64,000 nt of DNA from Brienomyrus brachyistius. Taxonomy: Eukaryota; Chordata; Actinopteri; Osteoglossiformes; Mormyridae. Made by a program: the position numbers and the translations under genes. Position 1 is the first letter of the stretch. Each line of letters starts with the position of its first letter. Positions 22,910 to 36,044 of this stretch are shown piece by piece. Location of the stretch: contig NW_026042832.1 of assembly GCF_023856365.1 (NCBI RefSeq), positions 1 to 64,000 of the forward strand, written 5' to 3'. The notes beneath the pieces were generated by a model, which was given only the letters and a program-made list of their open reading frames with translations, made no database searches and was not told the DNA's origin.

Positions 22910-24684
22910 GTAGGGAGCCGCCCACTGGCCCAATGGCGGAATCCAATGGCGCAGCCGAAGGCTGTGAATGCGTGTTGGTCCTTCCAAGCGCTCCTGGGAA
23001 TTACTTACCCTTTTTAATATACAAGATATTCTTTTAGACACACATCTGACTCCATTTTATTAATGACCTTATTTCAGTATATTGTAGTCATGACGTTTAT
23101 GTTGTTCGGATTACTTCGGGACTCTCCTTTAGATTACCAACTCTAGTTTACCCCTGACGAAGGAGTCCGCCAGATTCGCCTCGGCCGACAGGGCGATCCG
23201 TGGGCTTGTTCCACAGGGTTTGTCTTAGATGCACGGAAATCGGCACCATTTAAGACAATGTCAGCCTCTGATTATTCGGGTCCCTCGACCTATATAATTT
23301 CCCAAAGGCCCAGTGTCTGCCAATTACTGAGCATGTGGGTGCCTCGGAGATTAAGCCGATGTTTACCCGAACCACACGTACATCCACCTCAGAGGCTCAG
23401 CCGGGGGCAGCCCATATCATAACATGTGTCAACCTCAGCGGCTGTGACGGCGCACCTTTTGTTGCGGTAGTTTGTACGAGGTTTTACTTTGGGCTCGTCT
23501 CAGGGACTCCGCCGATGCCGCCCATTGTCTTACCATGTGAGCGTCTCAGGGACTATGCCCGGTGCCTAGGAACATAGTGTGTACGCCCCTCAGAGGGCAG
23601 ACCGGTACCTTTCATCAGCATGTGTTGACCTCAGAGGTTAAGTCGGCCCGTAACTGAGCGTGTGCGAACTCCAGAGGTGCGGTTTTGGTATCCACCTAAC
23701 TTAACTTGGGCAGTCGAGTTTGGGACCCGGATAAAGGGGATTTAACCCAGAGGCTGCAAGATAGTATTTATCACTTTAGTCCTAATCAGGATAGAAGTCC
23801 AATCTGGAAAGTTTATAAAGAAGTTAGCAAATCAGACAGTCATGAAGTAATCAAGACAACATTTATTAAACATATTACAATATATAATTATTGACATGTG
23901 GCCACATACTTGTAAATACATTTGGACAAATACAATATTAAACAATCACATTCCTCAGCTGAGAGTGCACAAAGTTCTGCGGAAAGTATCTGACTACAGA
24001 TGGACTTTCACGCAGTTCTCTGTGGGAGCTCTGATTACAGAGTAACTCCCCGAATCCTTCTGAGGCCCTTCCTTAAGTATCCAAACCAGGTGATGGCATG
24101 TCTCTGAAGACTGACCAATTTCGGTCAACGGTTAATTTTAGGGGCATTGTTGGCCTTGGTTCTCAAGTCCTCAGCCAATCAGATCACTTTAGGGGGTGGT
24201 CGTAATTCCCTTGTTCTGCCATGTGAGAGGCTCTCTCAGTTTGGTGGGTTTAGCCGAAGTTTCTATAGTTCTCTTAGGGAAAACTATACTGCCTTAAATC
24301 TGAGTGTATAACACTCGCCGTCTCATGCCTATTCAAACGAGACCAAACATGCGTGTATTTGTCCCTAACATCTATGTGTGGTGAGTTATCCTATTTCTAG
24401 TGGAAAAGGTGTCTGTGTCTGGGGACTGACAGCTGTTGTTGCTGTGGTTTGACTGTGGAACTCCGGCCACTCCAGGGGGTGAAAGGTCTTGCTTTTTCTG
24501 TATTGCTCCAGTTATTCTCAGGAGCCGGCAGGGCTTTGCCTTCCTTAAAAGGGATGGTTTGATGCGTGGAGTCCAATCTTGCCTGGGCCAGTGGATCCTT
24601 TTCTTGGAGCTCTGAGATGGACTGATGCAGGCTGATCAGAGTTGGGGCCTGCAGGACCTATAAGTTTTATGTCCTTACATCAAT
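22910..24684. repeat. M2-08, 1775 bp
   Basis: Full length. Confidence 0.94.
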
Positions 24685-24709
24685 CTCTAGTTGTGATAGC
24701 AGTTGTTTC

Positions 24710-24781
24710 TGGCCACAACCGGGATTCGAACCCCGGTCTCCCGTGTGAAAGGCGGCGATCTTACCACTACACTATCCAGCA
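24710..24781 (-). tRNA. tRNA-Glu(TTC)-like, left copy of M1-14
   Basis: Consensus by eye. Confidence 0.58.
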
Positions 24782-24854
24782 ACTATATAATACAATATAT
24801 AAAAAATATAATATAAATATAATATAAATATATAAAATATATAAAATATATTTT

Positions 24855-24926
24855 TGGCCACAACCGGGATTCGAACCCCGGTCTCCCGTGTGAAAGGCGG
24901 CGATCTTACCACTACACTATCCAGCA
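24855..24926 (-). tRNA. tRNA-Glu(TTC)-like, right copy of M1-14
   Basis: Consensus by eye. Confidence 0.58.
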
Positions 24927-25613
24927 ACTATATAATATAAGGGAGATTTACGGGAAAATACTAATACGGGAGGACGGCGCGAAAGAGAAGTAAAATACGG
25001 TAGTTTCCCGGCCAAAACGGGAGACTTGACAGCCTGAGATGGCTTTTCCAGCGAAAATGACTTCATTATTTATCTGATTGATTTATCGACAGACCATCAT
25101 ACTTTTTAGACGTTATAATCCCCCTCTTACTGTCCATGATACACAATGACGAGACACATGTTCACTAATGACGAGAACTATTCTATTTTTCATGCCGGGT
25201 CCTTCAAATCTTACATTTACAAATCTTGTTCTTGTTCTCTGCTCGTTCCCGTAGATATATATTATTATACGGAGATTTACGGAGTCTTCAAAGACGGTCC
25301 AGCTCAAGGATCACTGTTGCTGTGGTGTAGATCAGCTGATCTGTAGTAGTCTTCTACGTACATCTTCTAGTAGACCTTCTGAGGGTACTTCACGCATTCT
25401 TGGTCGGAGGGTCCAGGTTTCCAGCTTAGCTTATTTCTTATTTCTCAGGTCAGCTGCTCTTGTATTCAGCCTACTAATATATATGGGGCTTGGTACCCAA
25501 TCTCGGAATGTGGGGATGATGATATCTCCCCCCTGACCTGTCGTCCTGGCTCCCCCTTGTCGTAGCAATCGTGTTGTACCTCATCAATCTCTAGTTGTGA
25601 TAGCAGTTGTTTC

Positions 25614-25685
25614 TGGCCACAACCGGGATTCGAACCCCGGTCTCCCGTGTGAAAGGCGGCGATCTTACCACTACACTATCCAGCA
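25614..25685 (-). tRNA. tRNA-Glu(TTC)-like, left copy of M1-15
   Basis: Consensus by eye. Confidence 0.58.
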
Positions 25686-25758
25686 ACTATATAATACAAT
25701 ATATAAAAAATATAATATAAATATAATATAAATATATAAAATATATAAAATATATTTT

Positions 25759-25830
25759 TGGCCACAACCGGGATTCGAACCCCGGTCTCCCGTGTGAAAG
25801 GCGGCGATCTTACCACTACACTATCCAGCA
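25759..25830 (-). tRNA. tRNA-Glu(TTC)-like, right copy of M1-15
   Basis: Consensus by eye. Confidence 0.58.
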
Positions 25831-26583
25831 ACTATATAATATAAGGGAGATTTACGGGAAAATACTAATACGGGAGGACGGCGGGAAAGAGAAGTAAAAT
25901 ACGGTAGTTTCCCGGCCAAAACGGGAGACTTGACAGCCTGAGATGGCTGTCTCTGGCCACGCCCCCTACAGTCGGTCCGGCCCCTGGCTTTTCCAGCGTG
26001 TTCGCGAAAACGACTTCATTATTTATCTGATTGATTTATCCACAGACCATCATACTTTTTAGACGTTATAATAACAACACTCTATTGATCCCCCTCTTAC
26101 TGTCCATGATACACAATGACGAGACACATGTTCACTAATGACGAGAACTATTCTATTTTTCATGCCGGGTCCTTCAAATCTTACATTTACAAATCTTGTT
26201 CTTGTTCTCTGCTCGTTCCCGTAGATATATATTATTATACGGAGATTTACGGAGTCTTCAAAGACGGTCCAGCTCAAGGATCACTGTTGCTGTGGTGTAG
26301 ATCAGCTGATCTGTAGTAGTCTTCTACGTACATCTTCTAGTAGACCTTCTGAGGGTACTTCACGCATTCTTGGTCGGAGGGTCCAGGTTTCCAGCTTAGC
26401 TTATTTCTTATTTCTCAGGTCAGCTGCTCTTGTATTCAGCCTACTAATATATATGGGGCTTGGTACCCAATCTCGGAATGTGGGGATGATGATATCTCCC
26501 CCCTGACCTGTCGTCCTGGCTCCCCCTTGTCGTAGCAATCGTGTTGTACCTCATCAATCTCTAGTTGTGATAGCAGTTGTTTC

Positions 26584-26655
26584 TGGCCACAACCGGGATT
26601 CGAACCCCGGTCTCCCGTGTGAAAGGCGGCGATCTTACCACTACACTATCCAGCA
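26584..26655 (-). tRNA. tRNA-Glu(TTC)-like, left copy of M1-16
   Basis: Consensus by eye. Confidence 0.58.
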
Positions 26656-26728
26656 ACTATATAATACAATATATAAAAAATATAATATAAATATAATATA
26701 AATATATAAAATATATAAAATATATTTT

Positions 26729-26800
26729 TGGCCACAACCGGGATTCGAACCCCGGTCTCCCGTGTGAAAGGCGGCGATCTTACCACTACACTATCCAGCA
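26729..26800 (-). tRNA. tRNA-Glu(TTC)-like, right copy of M1-16
   Basis: Consensus by eye. Confidence 0.58.
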
Positions 26801-27479
26801 ACTATATAATATAAGGGAGATTTACGGGAAAATACTAATACGGGAGGACGGCGCGAAAGAGAAGTAAAATACGGTAGTTTCCCGGCCAAAACGGGAGACT
26901 TGACAGCCTGAGATGGCTTTTCCAGCGAAAACGACTTCATTATTTATCTGATTGATTTATCGACAGACCATCATACTTTTTAGACGTTATAATAACAACA
27001 CTCTATTGATCCCCCTCTTACTGTCCATGATACACAATGACGAGACACATGTTCACTAATGACGAGAACTATTCTATTTTTCATGCCGGGTCCTTCAAAT
27101 CTTACATTTACAAATCTTGTTCTTGTTCTCTGCTCGTTCCCGTAGATATATATTATTATACGGAGATTTACGGAGTCTTCAAAGACGGTCCAGCTCAAGG
27201 ATCACTGTTGCTGTGGTGTAGATCAGCTGATCTGTAGTAGTCTTCTACGTACATCTTCTAGTAGACCTTCTGAGGGTACTTCACGCATTCTTGGTCGGAG
27301 GGTCCAGGTTTCCAGCTTAGCTTATTTCTTATTTCTCAGGTCAGCTGCTCTTGTATTCAGCCTACTAATATATATGGGGCTTGGTACCCAATCTCGGAAT
27401 GTGGGGATGATGATATCTCCCCCCTGACCTGTCGTCCTGGCTCCCCCTTGTCGTAGCAATCGTGTTGTACCTCATCAAT

Positions 27480-29254
27480 GTAGGGAGCCGCCCACTGGCC
27501 CAATGGCGGAATCCAATGGCGCAGCCGAAGGCTGTGAATGCGTGTTGGTCCTTCCAAGCGCTCCTGGGAATTACTTACCCTTTTTAATATACAAGATATT
27601 CTTTTAGACACACATCTGACTCCATTTTATTAATGACCTTATTTCAGTATATTGTAGTCATGACGTTTATGTTGTTCGGATTACTTCGGGACTCTCCTTT
27701 AGATTACCAACTCTAGTTTACCCCTGACGAAGGAGTCCGCCAGATTCGCCTCGGCCGACAGGGCGATCCGTGGGCTTGTTCCACAGGGTTTGTCTTAGAT
27801 GCACGGAAATCGGCACCATTTAAGACAATGTCAGCCTCTGATTATTCGGGTCCCTCGACCTATATAATTTCCCAAAGGCCCAGTGTCTGCCAATTACTGA
27901 GCATGTGGGTGCCTCGGAGATTAAGCCGATGTTTACCCGAACCACACGTACATCCACCTCAGAGGCTCAGCCGGGGGCAGCCCATATCATAACATGTGTC
28001 AACCTCAGCGGCTGTGACGGCGCACCTTTTGTTGCGGTAGTTTGTACGAGGTTTTACTTTGGGCTCGTCTCAGGGACTCCGCCGATGCCGCCCATTGTCT
28101 TACCATGTGAGCGTCTCAGGGACTATGCCCGGTGCCTAGGAACATAGTGTGTACGCCCCTCAGAGGGCAGACCGGTACCTTTCATCAGCATGTGTTGACC
28201 TCAGAGGTTAAGTCGGCCCGTAACTGAGCGTGTGCGAACTCCAGAGGTGCGGTTTTGGTATCCACCTAACTTAACTTGGGCAGTCGAGTTTGGGACCCGG
28301 ATAAAGGGGATTTAACCCAGAGGCTGCAAGATAGTATTTATCACTTTAGTCCTAATCAGGATAGAAGTCCAATCTGGAAAGTTTATAAAGAAGTTAGCAA
28401 ATCAGACAGTCATGAAGTAATCAAGACAACATTTATTAAACATATTACAATATATAATTATTGACATGTGGCCACATACTTGTAAATACATTTGGACAAA
28501 TACAATATTAAACAATCACATTCCTCAGCTGAGAGTGCACAAAGTTCTGCGGAAAGTATCTGACTACAGATGGACTTTCACGCAGTTCTCTGTGGGAGCT
28601 CTGATTACAGAGTAACTCCCCGAATCCTTCTGAGGCCCTTCCTTAAGTATCCAAACCAGGTGATGGCATGTCTCTGAAGACTGACCAATTTCGGTCAACG
28701 GTTAATTTTAGGGGCATTGTTGGCCTTGGTTCTCAAGTCCTCAGCCAATCAGATCACTTTAGGGGGTGGTCGTAATTCCCTTGTTCTGCCATGTGAGAGG
28801 CTCTCTCAGTTTGGTGGGTTTAGCCGAAGTTTCTATAGTTCTCTTAGGGAAAACTATACTGCCTTAAATCTGAGTGTATAACACTCGCCGTCTCATGCCT
28901 ATTCAAACGAGACCAAACATGCGTGTATTTGTCCCTAACATCTATGTGTGGTGAGTTATCCTATTTCTAGTGGAAAAGGTGTCTGTGTCTGGGGACTGAC
29001 AGCTGTTGTTGCTGTGGTTTGACTGTGGAACTCCGGCCACTCCAGGGGGTGAAAGGTCTTGCTTTTTCTGTATTGCTCCAGTTATTCTCAGGAGCCGGCA
29101 GGGCTTTGCCTTCCTTAAAAGGGATGGTTTGATGCGTGGAGTCCAATCTTGCCTGGGCCAGTGGATCCTTTTCTTGGAGCTCTGAGATGGACTGATGCAG
29201 GCTGATCAGAGTTGGGGCCTGCAGGACCTATAAGTTTTATGTCCTTACATCAAT
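27480..29254. repeat. M2-09, 1775 bp
   Basis: Full length. Confidence 0.94.
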
Positions 29255-29279
29255 CTCTAGTTGTGATAGCAGTTGTTTC

Positions 29280-29351
29280 TGGCCACAACCGGGATTCGAA
29301 CCCCGGTCTCCCGTGTGAAAGGCGGCGATCTTACCACTACACTATCCAGCA
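29280..29351 (-). tRNA. tRNA-Glu(TTC)-like, left copy of M1-17
   Basis: Consensus by eye. Confidence 0.58.
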
Positions 29352-29424
29352 ACTATATAATACAATATATAAAAAATATAATATAAATATAATATAAATA
29401 TATAAAATATATAAAATATATTTT

Positions 29425-29496
29425 TGGCCACAACCGGGATTCGAACCCCGGTCTCCCGTGTGAAAGGCGGCGATCTTACCACTACACTATCCAGCA
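29425..29496 (-). tRNA. tRNA-Glu(TTC)-like, right copy of M1-17
   Basis: Consensus by eye. Confidence 0.58.
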
Positions 29497-30175
29497 ACTA
29501 TATAATATAAGGGAGATTTACGGGAAAATACTAATACGGGAGGACGGCGCGAAAGAGAAGTAAAATACGGTAGTTTCCCGGCCAAAACGGGAGACTTGAC
29601 AGCCTGAGATGGCTTTTCCAGCGAAAACGACTTCATTATTTATCTGATTGATTTATCGACAGACCATCATACTTTTTAGACGTTATAATAACAACACTCT
29701 ATTGATCCCCCTCTTACTGTCCATGATACACAATGACGAGACACATGTTCACTAATGACGAGAACTATTCTATTTTTCATGCCGGGTCCTTCAAATCTTA
29801 CATTTACAAATCTTGTTCTTGTTCTCTGCTCGTTCCCGTAGATATATATTATTATACGGAGATTTACGGAGTCTTCAAAGACGGTCCAGCTCAAGGATCA
29901 CTGTTGCTGTGGTGTAGATCACCTGATCTGTAGTAGTCTTCTACGTACATCTTCTAGTAGACCTTCTGAGGGTACTTCACGCATTCTTGGTCGGAGGGTC
30001 CAGGTTTCCAGCTTAGCTTATTTCTTATTTCTCAGGTCAGCTGCTCTTGTATTCAGCCTACTAATATATATGGGGCTTGGTACCCAATCTCGGAATGTGG
30101 GGATGATGATATCTCCCCCCTGACCTGTCGTCCTGGCTCCCCCTTGTCGTAGCAATCGTGTTGTACCTCATCAAT

Positions 30176-31950
30176 GTAGGGAGCCGCCCACTGGCCCAAT
30201 GGCGGAATCCAATGGCGCAGCCGAAGGCTGTGAATGCGTGTTGGTCCTTCCAAGCGCTCCTGGGAATTACTTACCCTTTTTAATATACAAGATATTCTTT
30301 TAGACACACATCTGACTCCATTTTATTAATGACCTTATTTCAGTATATTGTAGTCATGACGTTTATGTTGTTCGGATTACTTCGGGACTCTCCTTTAGAT
30401 TACCAACTCTAGTTTACCCCTGACGAAGGAGTCCGCCAGATTCGCCTCGGCCGACAGGGCGATCCGTGGGCTTGTTCCACAGGGTTTGTCTTAGATGCAC
30501 GGAAATCGGCACCATTTAAGACAATGTCAGCCTCTGATTATTCGGGTCCCTCGACCTATATAATTTCCCAAAGGCCCAGTGTCTGCCAATTACTGAGCAT
30601 GTGGGTGCCTCGGAGATTAAGCCGATGTTTACCCGAACCACACGTACATCCACCTCAGAGGCTCAGCCGGGGGCAGCCCATATCATAACATGTGTCAACC
30701 TCAGCGGCTGTGACGGCGCACCTTTTGTTGCGGTAGTTTGTACGAGGTTTTACTTTGGGCTCGTCTCAGGGACTCCGCCGATGCCGCCCATTGTCTTACC
30801 ATGTGAGCGTCTCAGGGACTATGCCCGGTGCCTAGGAACATAGTGTGTACGCCCCTCAGAGGGCAGACCGGTACCTTTCATCAGCATGTGTTGACCTCAG
30901 AGGTTAAGTCGGCCCGTAACTGAGCGTGTGCGAACTCCAGAGGTGCGGTTTTGGTATCCACCTAACTTAACTTGGGCAGTCGAGTTTGGGACCCGGATAA
31001 AGGGGATTTAACCCAGAGGCTGCAAGATAGTATTTATCACTTTAGTCCTAATCAGGATAGAAGTCCAATCTGGAAAGTTTATAAAGAAGTTAGCAAATCA
31101 GACAGTCATGAAGTAATCAAGACAACATTTATTAAACATATTACAATATATAATTATTGACATGTGGCCACATACTTGTAAATACATTTGGACAAATACA
31201 ATATTAAACAATCACATTCCTCAGCTGAGAGTGCACAAAGTTCTGCGGAAAGTATCTGACTACAGATGGACTTTCACGCAGTTCTCTGTGGGAGCTCTGA
31301 TTACAGAGTAACTCCCCGAATCCTTCTGAGGCCCTTCCTTAAGTATCCAAACCAGGTGATGGCATGTCTCTGAAGACTGACCAATTTCGGTCAACGGTTA
31401 ATTTTAGGGGCATTGTTGGCCTTGGTTCTCAAGTCCTCAGCCAATCAGATCACTTTAGGGGGTGGTCGTAATTCCCTTGTTCTGCCATGTGAGAGGCTCT
31501 CTCAGTTTGGTGGGTTTAGCCGAAGTTTCTATAGTTCTCTTAGGGAAAACTATACTGCCTTAAATCTGAGTGTATAACACTCGCCGTCTCATGCCTATTC
31601 AAACGAGACCAAACATGCGTGTATTTGTCCCTAACATCTATGTGTGGTGAGTTATCCTATTTCTAGTGGAAAAGGTGTCTGTGTCTGGGGACTGACAGCT
31701 GTTGTTGCTGTGGTTTGACTGTGGAACTCCGGCCACTCCAGGGGGTGAAAGGTCTTGCTTTTTCTGTATTGCTCCAGTTATTCTCAGGAGCCGGCAGGGC
31801 TTTGCCTTCCTTAAAAGGGATGGTTTGATGCGTGGAGTCCAATCTTGCCTGGGCCAGTGGATCCTTTTCTTGGAGCTCTGAGATGGACTGATGCAGGCTG
31901 ATCAGAGTTGGGGCCTGCAGGACCTATAAGTTTTATGTCCTTACATCAAT
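30176..31950. repeat. M2-10, 1775 bp
   Basis: Full length. Confidence 0.94.
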
Positions 31951-31975
31951 CTCTAGTTGTGATAGCAGTTGTTTC

Positions 31976-32047
31976 TGGCCACAACCGGGATTCGAACCCC
32001 GGTCTCCCGTGTGAAAGGCGGCGATCTTACCACTACACTATCCAGCA
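31976..32047 (-). tRNA. tRNA-Glu(TTC)-like, left copy of M1-18
   Basis: Consensus by eye. Confidence 0.58.
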
Positions 32048-32120
32048 ACTATATAATACAATATATAAAAAATATAATATAAATATAATATAAATATATA
32101 AAATATATAAAATATATTTT

Positions 32121-32192
32121 TGGCCACAACCGGGATTCGAACCCCGGTCTCCCGTGTGAAAGGCGGCGATCTTACCACTACACTATCCAGCA
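32121..32192 (-). tRNA. tRNA-Glu(TTC)-like, right copy of M1-18
   Basis: Consensus by eye. Confidence 0.58.
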
Positions 32193-32896
32193 ACTATATA
32201 ATATAAGGGAGATTTACGGGAAAATACTAATACGGGAGGACGGCGCGAAAGAGAAGTAAAATACGGTAGTTTCCCGGCCAAAACGGGAGACTTGACAGCC
32301 TGAGATGGCTTTTCCAGCGAAAACGACTTCATTATTTATCTGATTGATTTATCGACAGACCATCATACTTTTTAGACGTTATAATAACAACACTCTATTG
32401 ATCCCCCTCTTACTGTCCATGATACACAATGACGAGACACATGTTCACTAATGACGAGAACTATTCTATTTTTCATGCCGGGTCCTTCAAATCTTACATT
32501 TACAAATCTTGTTCTTGTTCTCTGCTCGTTCCCGTAGATATATATTATTATACGGAGATTTACGGAGTCTTCAAAGACGGTCCAGCTCAAGGATCACTGT
32601 TGCTGTGGTGTAGATCAGCTGATCTGTAGTAGTCTTCTACGTACATCTTCTAGTAGACCTTCTGAGGGTACTTCACGCATTCTTGGTCGGAGGGTCCAGG
32701 TTTCCAGCTTAGCTTATTTCTTATTTCTCAGGTCAGCTGCTCTTGTATTCAGCCTACTAATATATATGGGGCTTGGTACCCAATCTCGGAATGTGGGGAT
32801 GATGATATCTCCCCCCTGACCTGTCGTCCTGGCTCCCCCTTGTCGTAGCAATCGTGTTGTACCTCATCAATCTCTAGTTGTGATAGCAGTTGTTTC

Positions 32897-32968
32897 TGGC
32901 CACAACCGGGATTCGAACCCCGGTCTCCCGTGTGAAAGGCGGCGATCTTACCACTACACTATCCAGCA
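32897..32968 (-). tRNA. tRNA-Glu(TTC)-like, left copy of M1-19
   Basis: Consensus by eye. Confidence 0.58.
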
Positions 32969-33041
32969 ACTATATAATACAATATATAAAAAATATAATA
33001 TAAATATAATATAAATATATAAAATATATAAAATATATTTT

Positions 33042-33113
33042 TGGCCACAACCGGGATTCGAACCCCGGTCTCCCGTGTGAAAGGCGGCGATCTTACCACT
33101 ACACTATCCAGCA
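33042..33113 (-). tRNA. tRNA-Glu(TTC)-like, right copy of M1-19
   Basis: Consensus; its 5' flank is M2 instead of the usual A/T and GGGA sequence. Confidence 0.58.
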
Positions 33114-33122
33114 ACTATCAAT

Positions 33123-34897
33123 GTAGGGAGCCGCCCACTGGCCCAATGGCGGAATCCAATGGCGCAGCCGAAGGCTGTGAATGCGTGTTGGTCCTTCCAA
33201 GCGCTCCTGGGAATTACTTACCCTTTTTAATATACAAGATATTCTTTTAGACACACATCTGACTCCATTTTATTAATGACCTTATTTCAGTATATTGTAG
33301 TCATGACGTTTATGTTGTTCGGATTACTTCGGGACTCTCCTTTAGATTACCAACTCTAGTTTACCCCTGACGAAGGAGTCCGCCAGATTCGCCTCGGCCG
33401 ACAGGGCGATCCGTGGGCTTGTTCCACAGGGTTTGTCTTAGATGCACGGAAATCGGCACCATTTAAGACAATGTCAGCCTCTGATTATTCGGGTCCCTCG
33501 ACCTATATAATTTCCCAAAGGCCCAGTGTCTGCCAATTACTGAGCATGTGGGTGCCTCGGAGATTAAGCCGATGTTTACCCGAACCACACGTACATCCAC
33601 CTCAGAGGCTCAGCCGGGGGCAGCCCATATCATAACATGTGTCAACCTCAGCGGCTGTGACGGCGCACCTTTTGTTGCGGTAGTTTGTACGAGGTTTTAC
33701 TTTGGGCTCGTCTCAGGGACTCCGCCGATGCCGCCCATTGTCTTACCATGTGAGCGTCTCAGGGACTATGCCCGGTGCCTAGGAACATAGTGTGTACGCC
33801 CCTCAGAGGGCAGACCGGTACCTTTCATCAGCATGTGTTGACCTCAGAGGTTAAGTCGGCCCGTAACTGAGCGTGTGCGAACTCCAGAGGTGCGGTTTTG
33901 GTATCCACCTAACTTAACTTGGGCAGTCGAGTTTGGGACCCGGATAAAGGGGATTTAACCCAGAGGCTGCAAGATAGTATTTATCACTTTAGTCCTAATC
34001 AGGATAGAAGTCCAATCTGGAAAGTTTATAAAGAAGTTAGCAAATCAGACAGTCATGAAGTAATCAAGACAACATTTATTAAACATATTACAATATATAA
34101 TTATTGACATGTGGCCACATACTTGTAAATACATTTGGACAAATACAATATTAAACAATCACATTCCTCAGCTGAGAGTGCACAAAGTTCTGCGGAAAGT
34201 ATCTGACTACAGATGGACTTTCACGCAGTTCTCTGTGGGAGCTCTGATTACAGAGTAACTCCCCGAATCCTTCTGAGGCCCTTCCTTAAGTATCCAAACC
34301 AGGTGATGGCATGTCTCTGAAGACTGACCAATTTCGGTCAACGGTTAATTTTAGGGGCATTGTTGGCCTTGGTTCTCAAGTCCTCAGCCAATCAGATCAC
34401 TTTAGGGGGTGGTCGTAATTCCCTTGTTCTGCCATGTGAGAGGCTCTCTCAGTTTGGTGGGTTTAGCCGAAGTTTCTATAGTTCTCTTAGGGAAAACTAT
34501 ACTGCCTTAAATCTGAGTGTATAACACTCGCCGTCTCATGCCTATTCAAACGAGACCAAACATGCGTGTATTTGTCCCTAACATCTATGTGTGGTGAGTT
34601 ATCCTATTTCTAGTGGAAAAGGTGTCTGTGTCTGGGGACTGACAGCTGTTGTTGCTGTGGTTTGACTGTGGAACTCCGGCCACTCCAGGGGGTGAAAGGT
34701 CTTGCTTTTTCTGTATTGCTCCAGTTATTCTCAGGAGCCGGCAGGGCTTTGCCTTCCTTAAAAGGGATGGTTTGATGCGTGGAGTCCAATCTTGCCTGGG
34801 CCAGTGGATCCTTTTCTTGGAGCTCTGAGATGGACTGATGCAGGCTGATCAGAGTTGGGGCCTGCAGGACCTATAAGTTTTATGTCCTTACATCAAT
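33123..34897. repeat. M2-11, 1775 bp
   Basis: Full length. Confidence 0.94.
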
Positions 34898-34922
34898 CTC
34901 TAGTTGTGATAGCAGTTGTTTC

Positions 34923-34994
34923 TGGCCACAACCGGGATTCGAACCCCGGTCTCCCGTGTGAAAGGCGGCGATCTTACCACTACACTATCCAGCA
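34923..34994 (-). tRNA. tRNA-Glu(TTC)-like, left copy of M1-20
   Basis: Consensus by eye. Confidence 0.58.
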
Positions 34995-35067
34995 ACTATA
35001 TAATACAATATATAAAAAATATAATATAAATATAATATAAATATATAAAATATATAAAATATATTTT

Positions 35068-35139
35068 TGGCCACAACCGGGATTCGAACCCCGGTCTCCC
35101 GTGTGAAAGGCGGCGATCTTACCACTACACTATCCAGCA
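35068..35139 (-). tRNA. tRNA-Glu(TTC)-like, right copy of M1-20
   Basis: Consensus by eye. Confidence 0.58.
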
Positions 35140-35827
35140 ACTATATAATATAAGGGAGATTTACGGGAAAATACTAATACGGGAGGACGGCGCGAAAGAG
35201 AAGTAAAATACGGTAGTTTCCCGGCCAAAACGGGAGACTTGACAGCCTGAGATGGCTTTTCCAGCGAAAACGACTTCATTATTTATCTGATTGATTTATC
35301 GACAGACCATCATACTTTTTAGACGTTATAATAACGTCTCTTACTGTCCATGATACACAATGACGAGACACATGTTCACTAATGACGAGAACTATTCTAT
35401 TTTTCATGCCGGGTCCTTCAAATCTTACATTTACAAATCTTGTTCTTGTTCTCTGCTCGTTCCCGTAGATATATATTATTATACGGAGATTTACGGAGTC
35501 TTCAAAGACGGTCCAGCTCAAGGATCACTGTTGCTGTGGTGTAGATCAGCTGATCTGTAGTAGTCTTCTACGTACATCTTCTAGTAGACCTTCTGAGGGT
35601 ACTTCACGCATTCTTGGTCGGAGGGTCCAGGTTTCCAGCTTAGCTTATTTCTTATTTCTCAGGTCAGCTGCTCTTGTATTCAGCCTACTAATATATATGG
35701 GGCTTGGTACCCAATCTCGGAATGTGGGGATGATGATATCTCCCCCCTGACCTGTCGTCCTGGCTCCCCCTTGTCGTAGCAATCGTGTTGTACCTCATCA
35801 ATCTCTAGTTGTGATAGCAGTTGTTTC

Positions 35828-35899
35828 TGGCCACAACCGGGATTCGAACCCCGGTCTCCCGTGTGAAAGGCGGCGATCTTACCACTACACTATCCAGCA
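35828..35899 (-). tRNA. tRNA-Glu(TTC)-like, left copy of M1-21
   Basis: Consensus by eye. Confidence 0.58.
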
Positions 35900-35972
35900 A
35901 CTATATAATACAATATATAAAAAATATAATATAAATATAATATAAATATATAAAATATATAAAATATATTTT

Positions 35973-36044
35973 TGGCCACAACCGGGATTCGAACCCCGGT
36001 CTCCCGTGTGAAAGGCGGCGATCTTACCACTACACTATCCAGCA
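35973..36044 (-). tRNA. tRNA-Glu(TTC)-like, right copy of M1-21
   Basis: Consensus by eye. Confidence 0.58.

Larger units (their letters stand above)
24685..25588. repeat. M1-14, short form, 904 bp
   Basis: 17-bp deletion at 'cgttataatcccc' (about 25119), shared with M1-28. C to T in 'gcgaaaatgac'. Confidence 0.93.
25589..26558. repeat. M1-15, long form, 970 bp
   Basis: G to C in 'tttatccacagacc' near 26041. Confidence 0.94.
26559..27479. repeat. M1-16, short form, 921 bp
   Basis: Matches M1-03. Confidence 0.94.
29255..30175. repeat. M1-17, short form, 921 bp
   Basis: G to C breaks the palindrome ('gatcacctgatc', about 29921). Confidence 0.94.
31951..32871. repeat. M1-18, short form, 921 bp
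   Basis: Matches M1-03. Confidence 0.94.
32872..33122. repeat. M1-19, only the tRNA-like doublet remains, 251 bp
   Basis: Cut right after the right tRNA-like copy ('gcaactatcaatgtag') and joined to M2-11 at shared AT. The GGGA-rich segment and whole M1 body are absent. Confidence 0.93.
34898..35802. repeat. M1-20, short form, 905 bp
   Basis: Internal loss of 16 bp at 'ataacgtctcttactg' near 35333. Confidence 0.93.

Noticed and set aside
33041..33250. 69-codon plus-strand ORF
   Set aside because: Created by the M1-19/M2-11 fusion; it reads the antisense of a tRNA-like copy.
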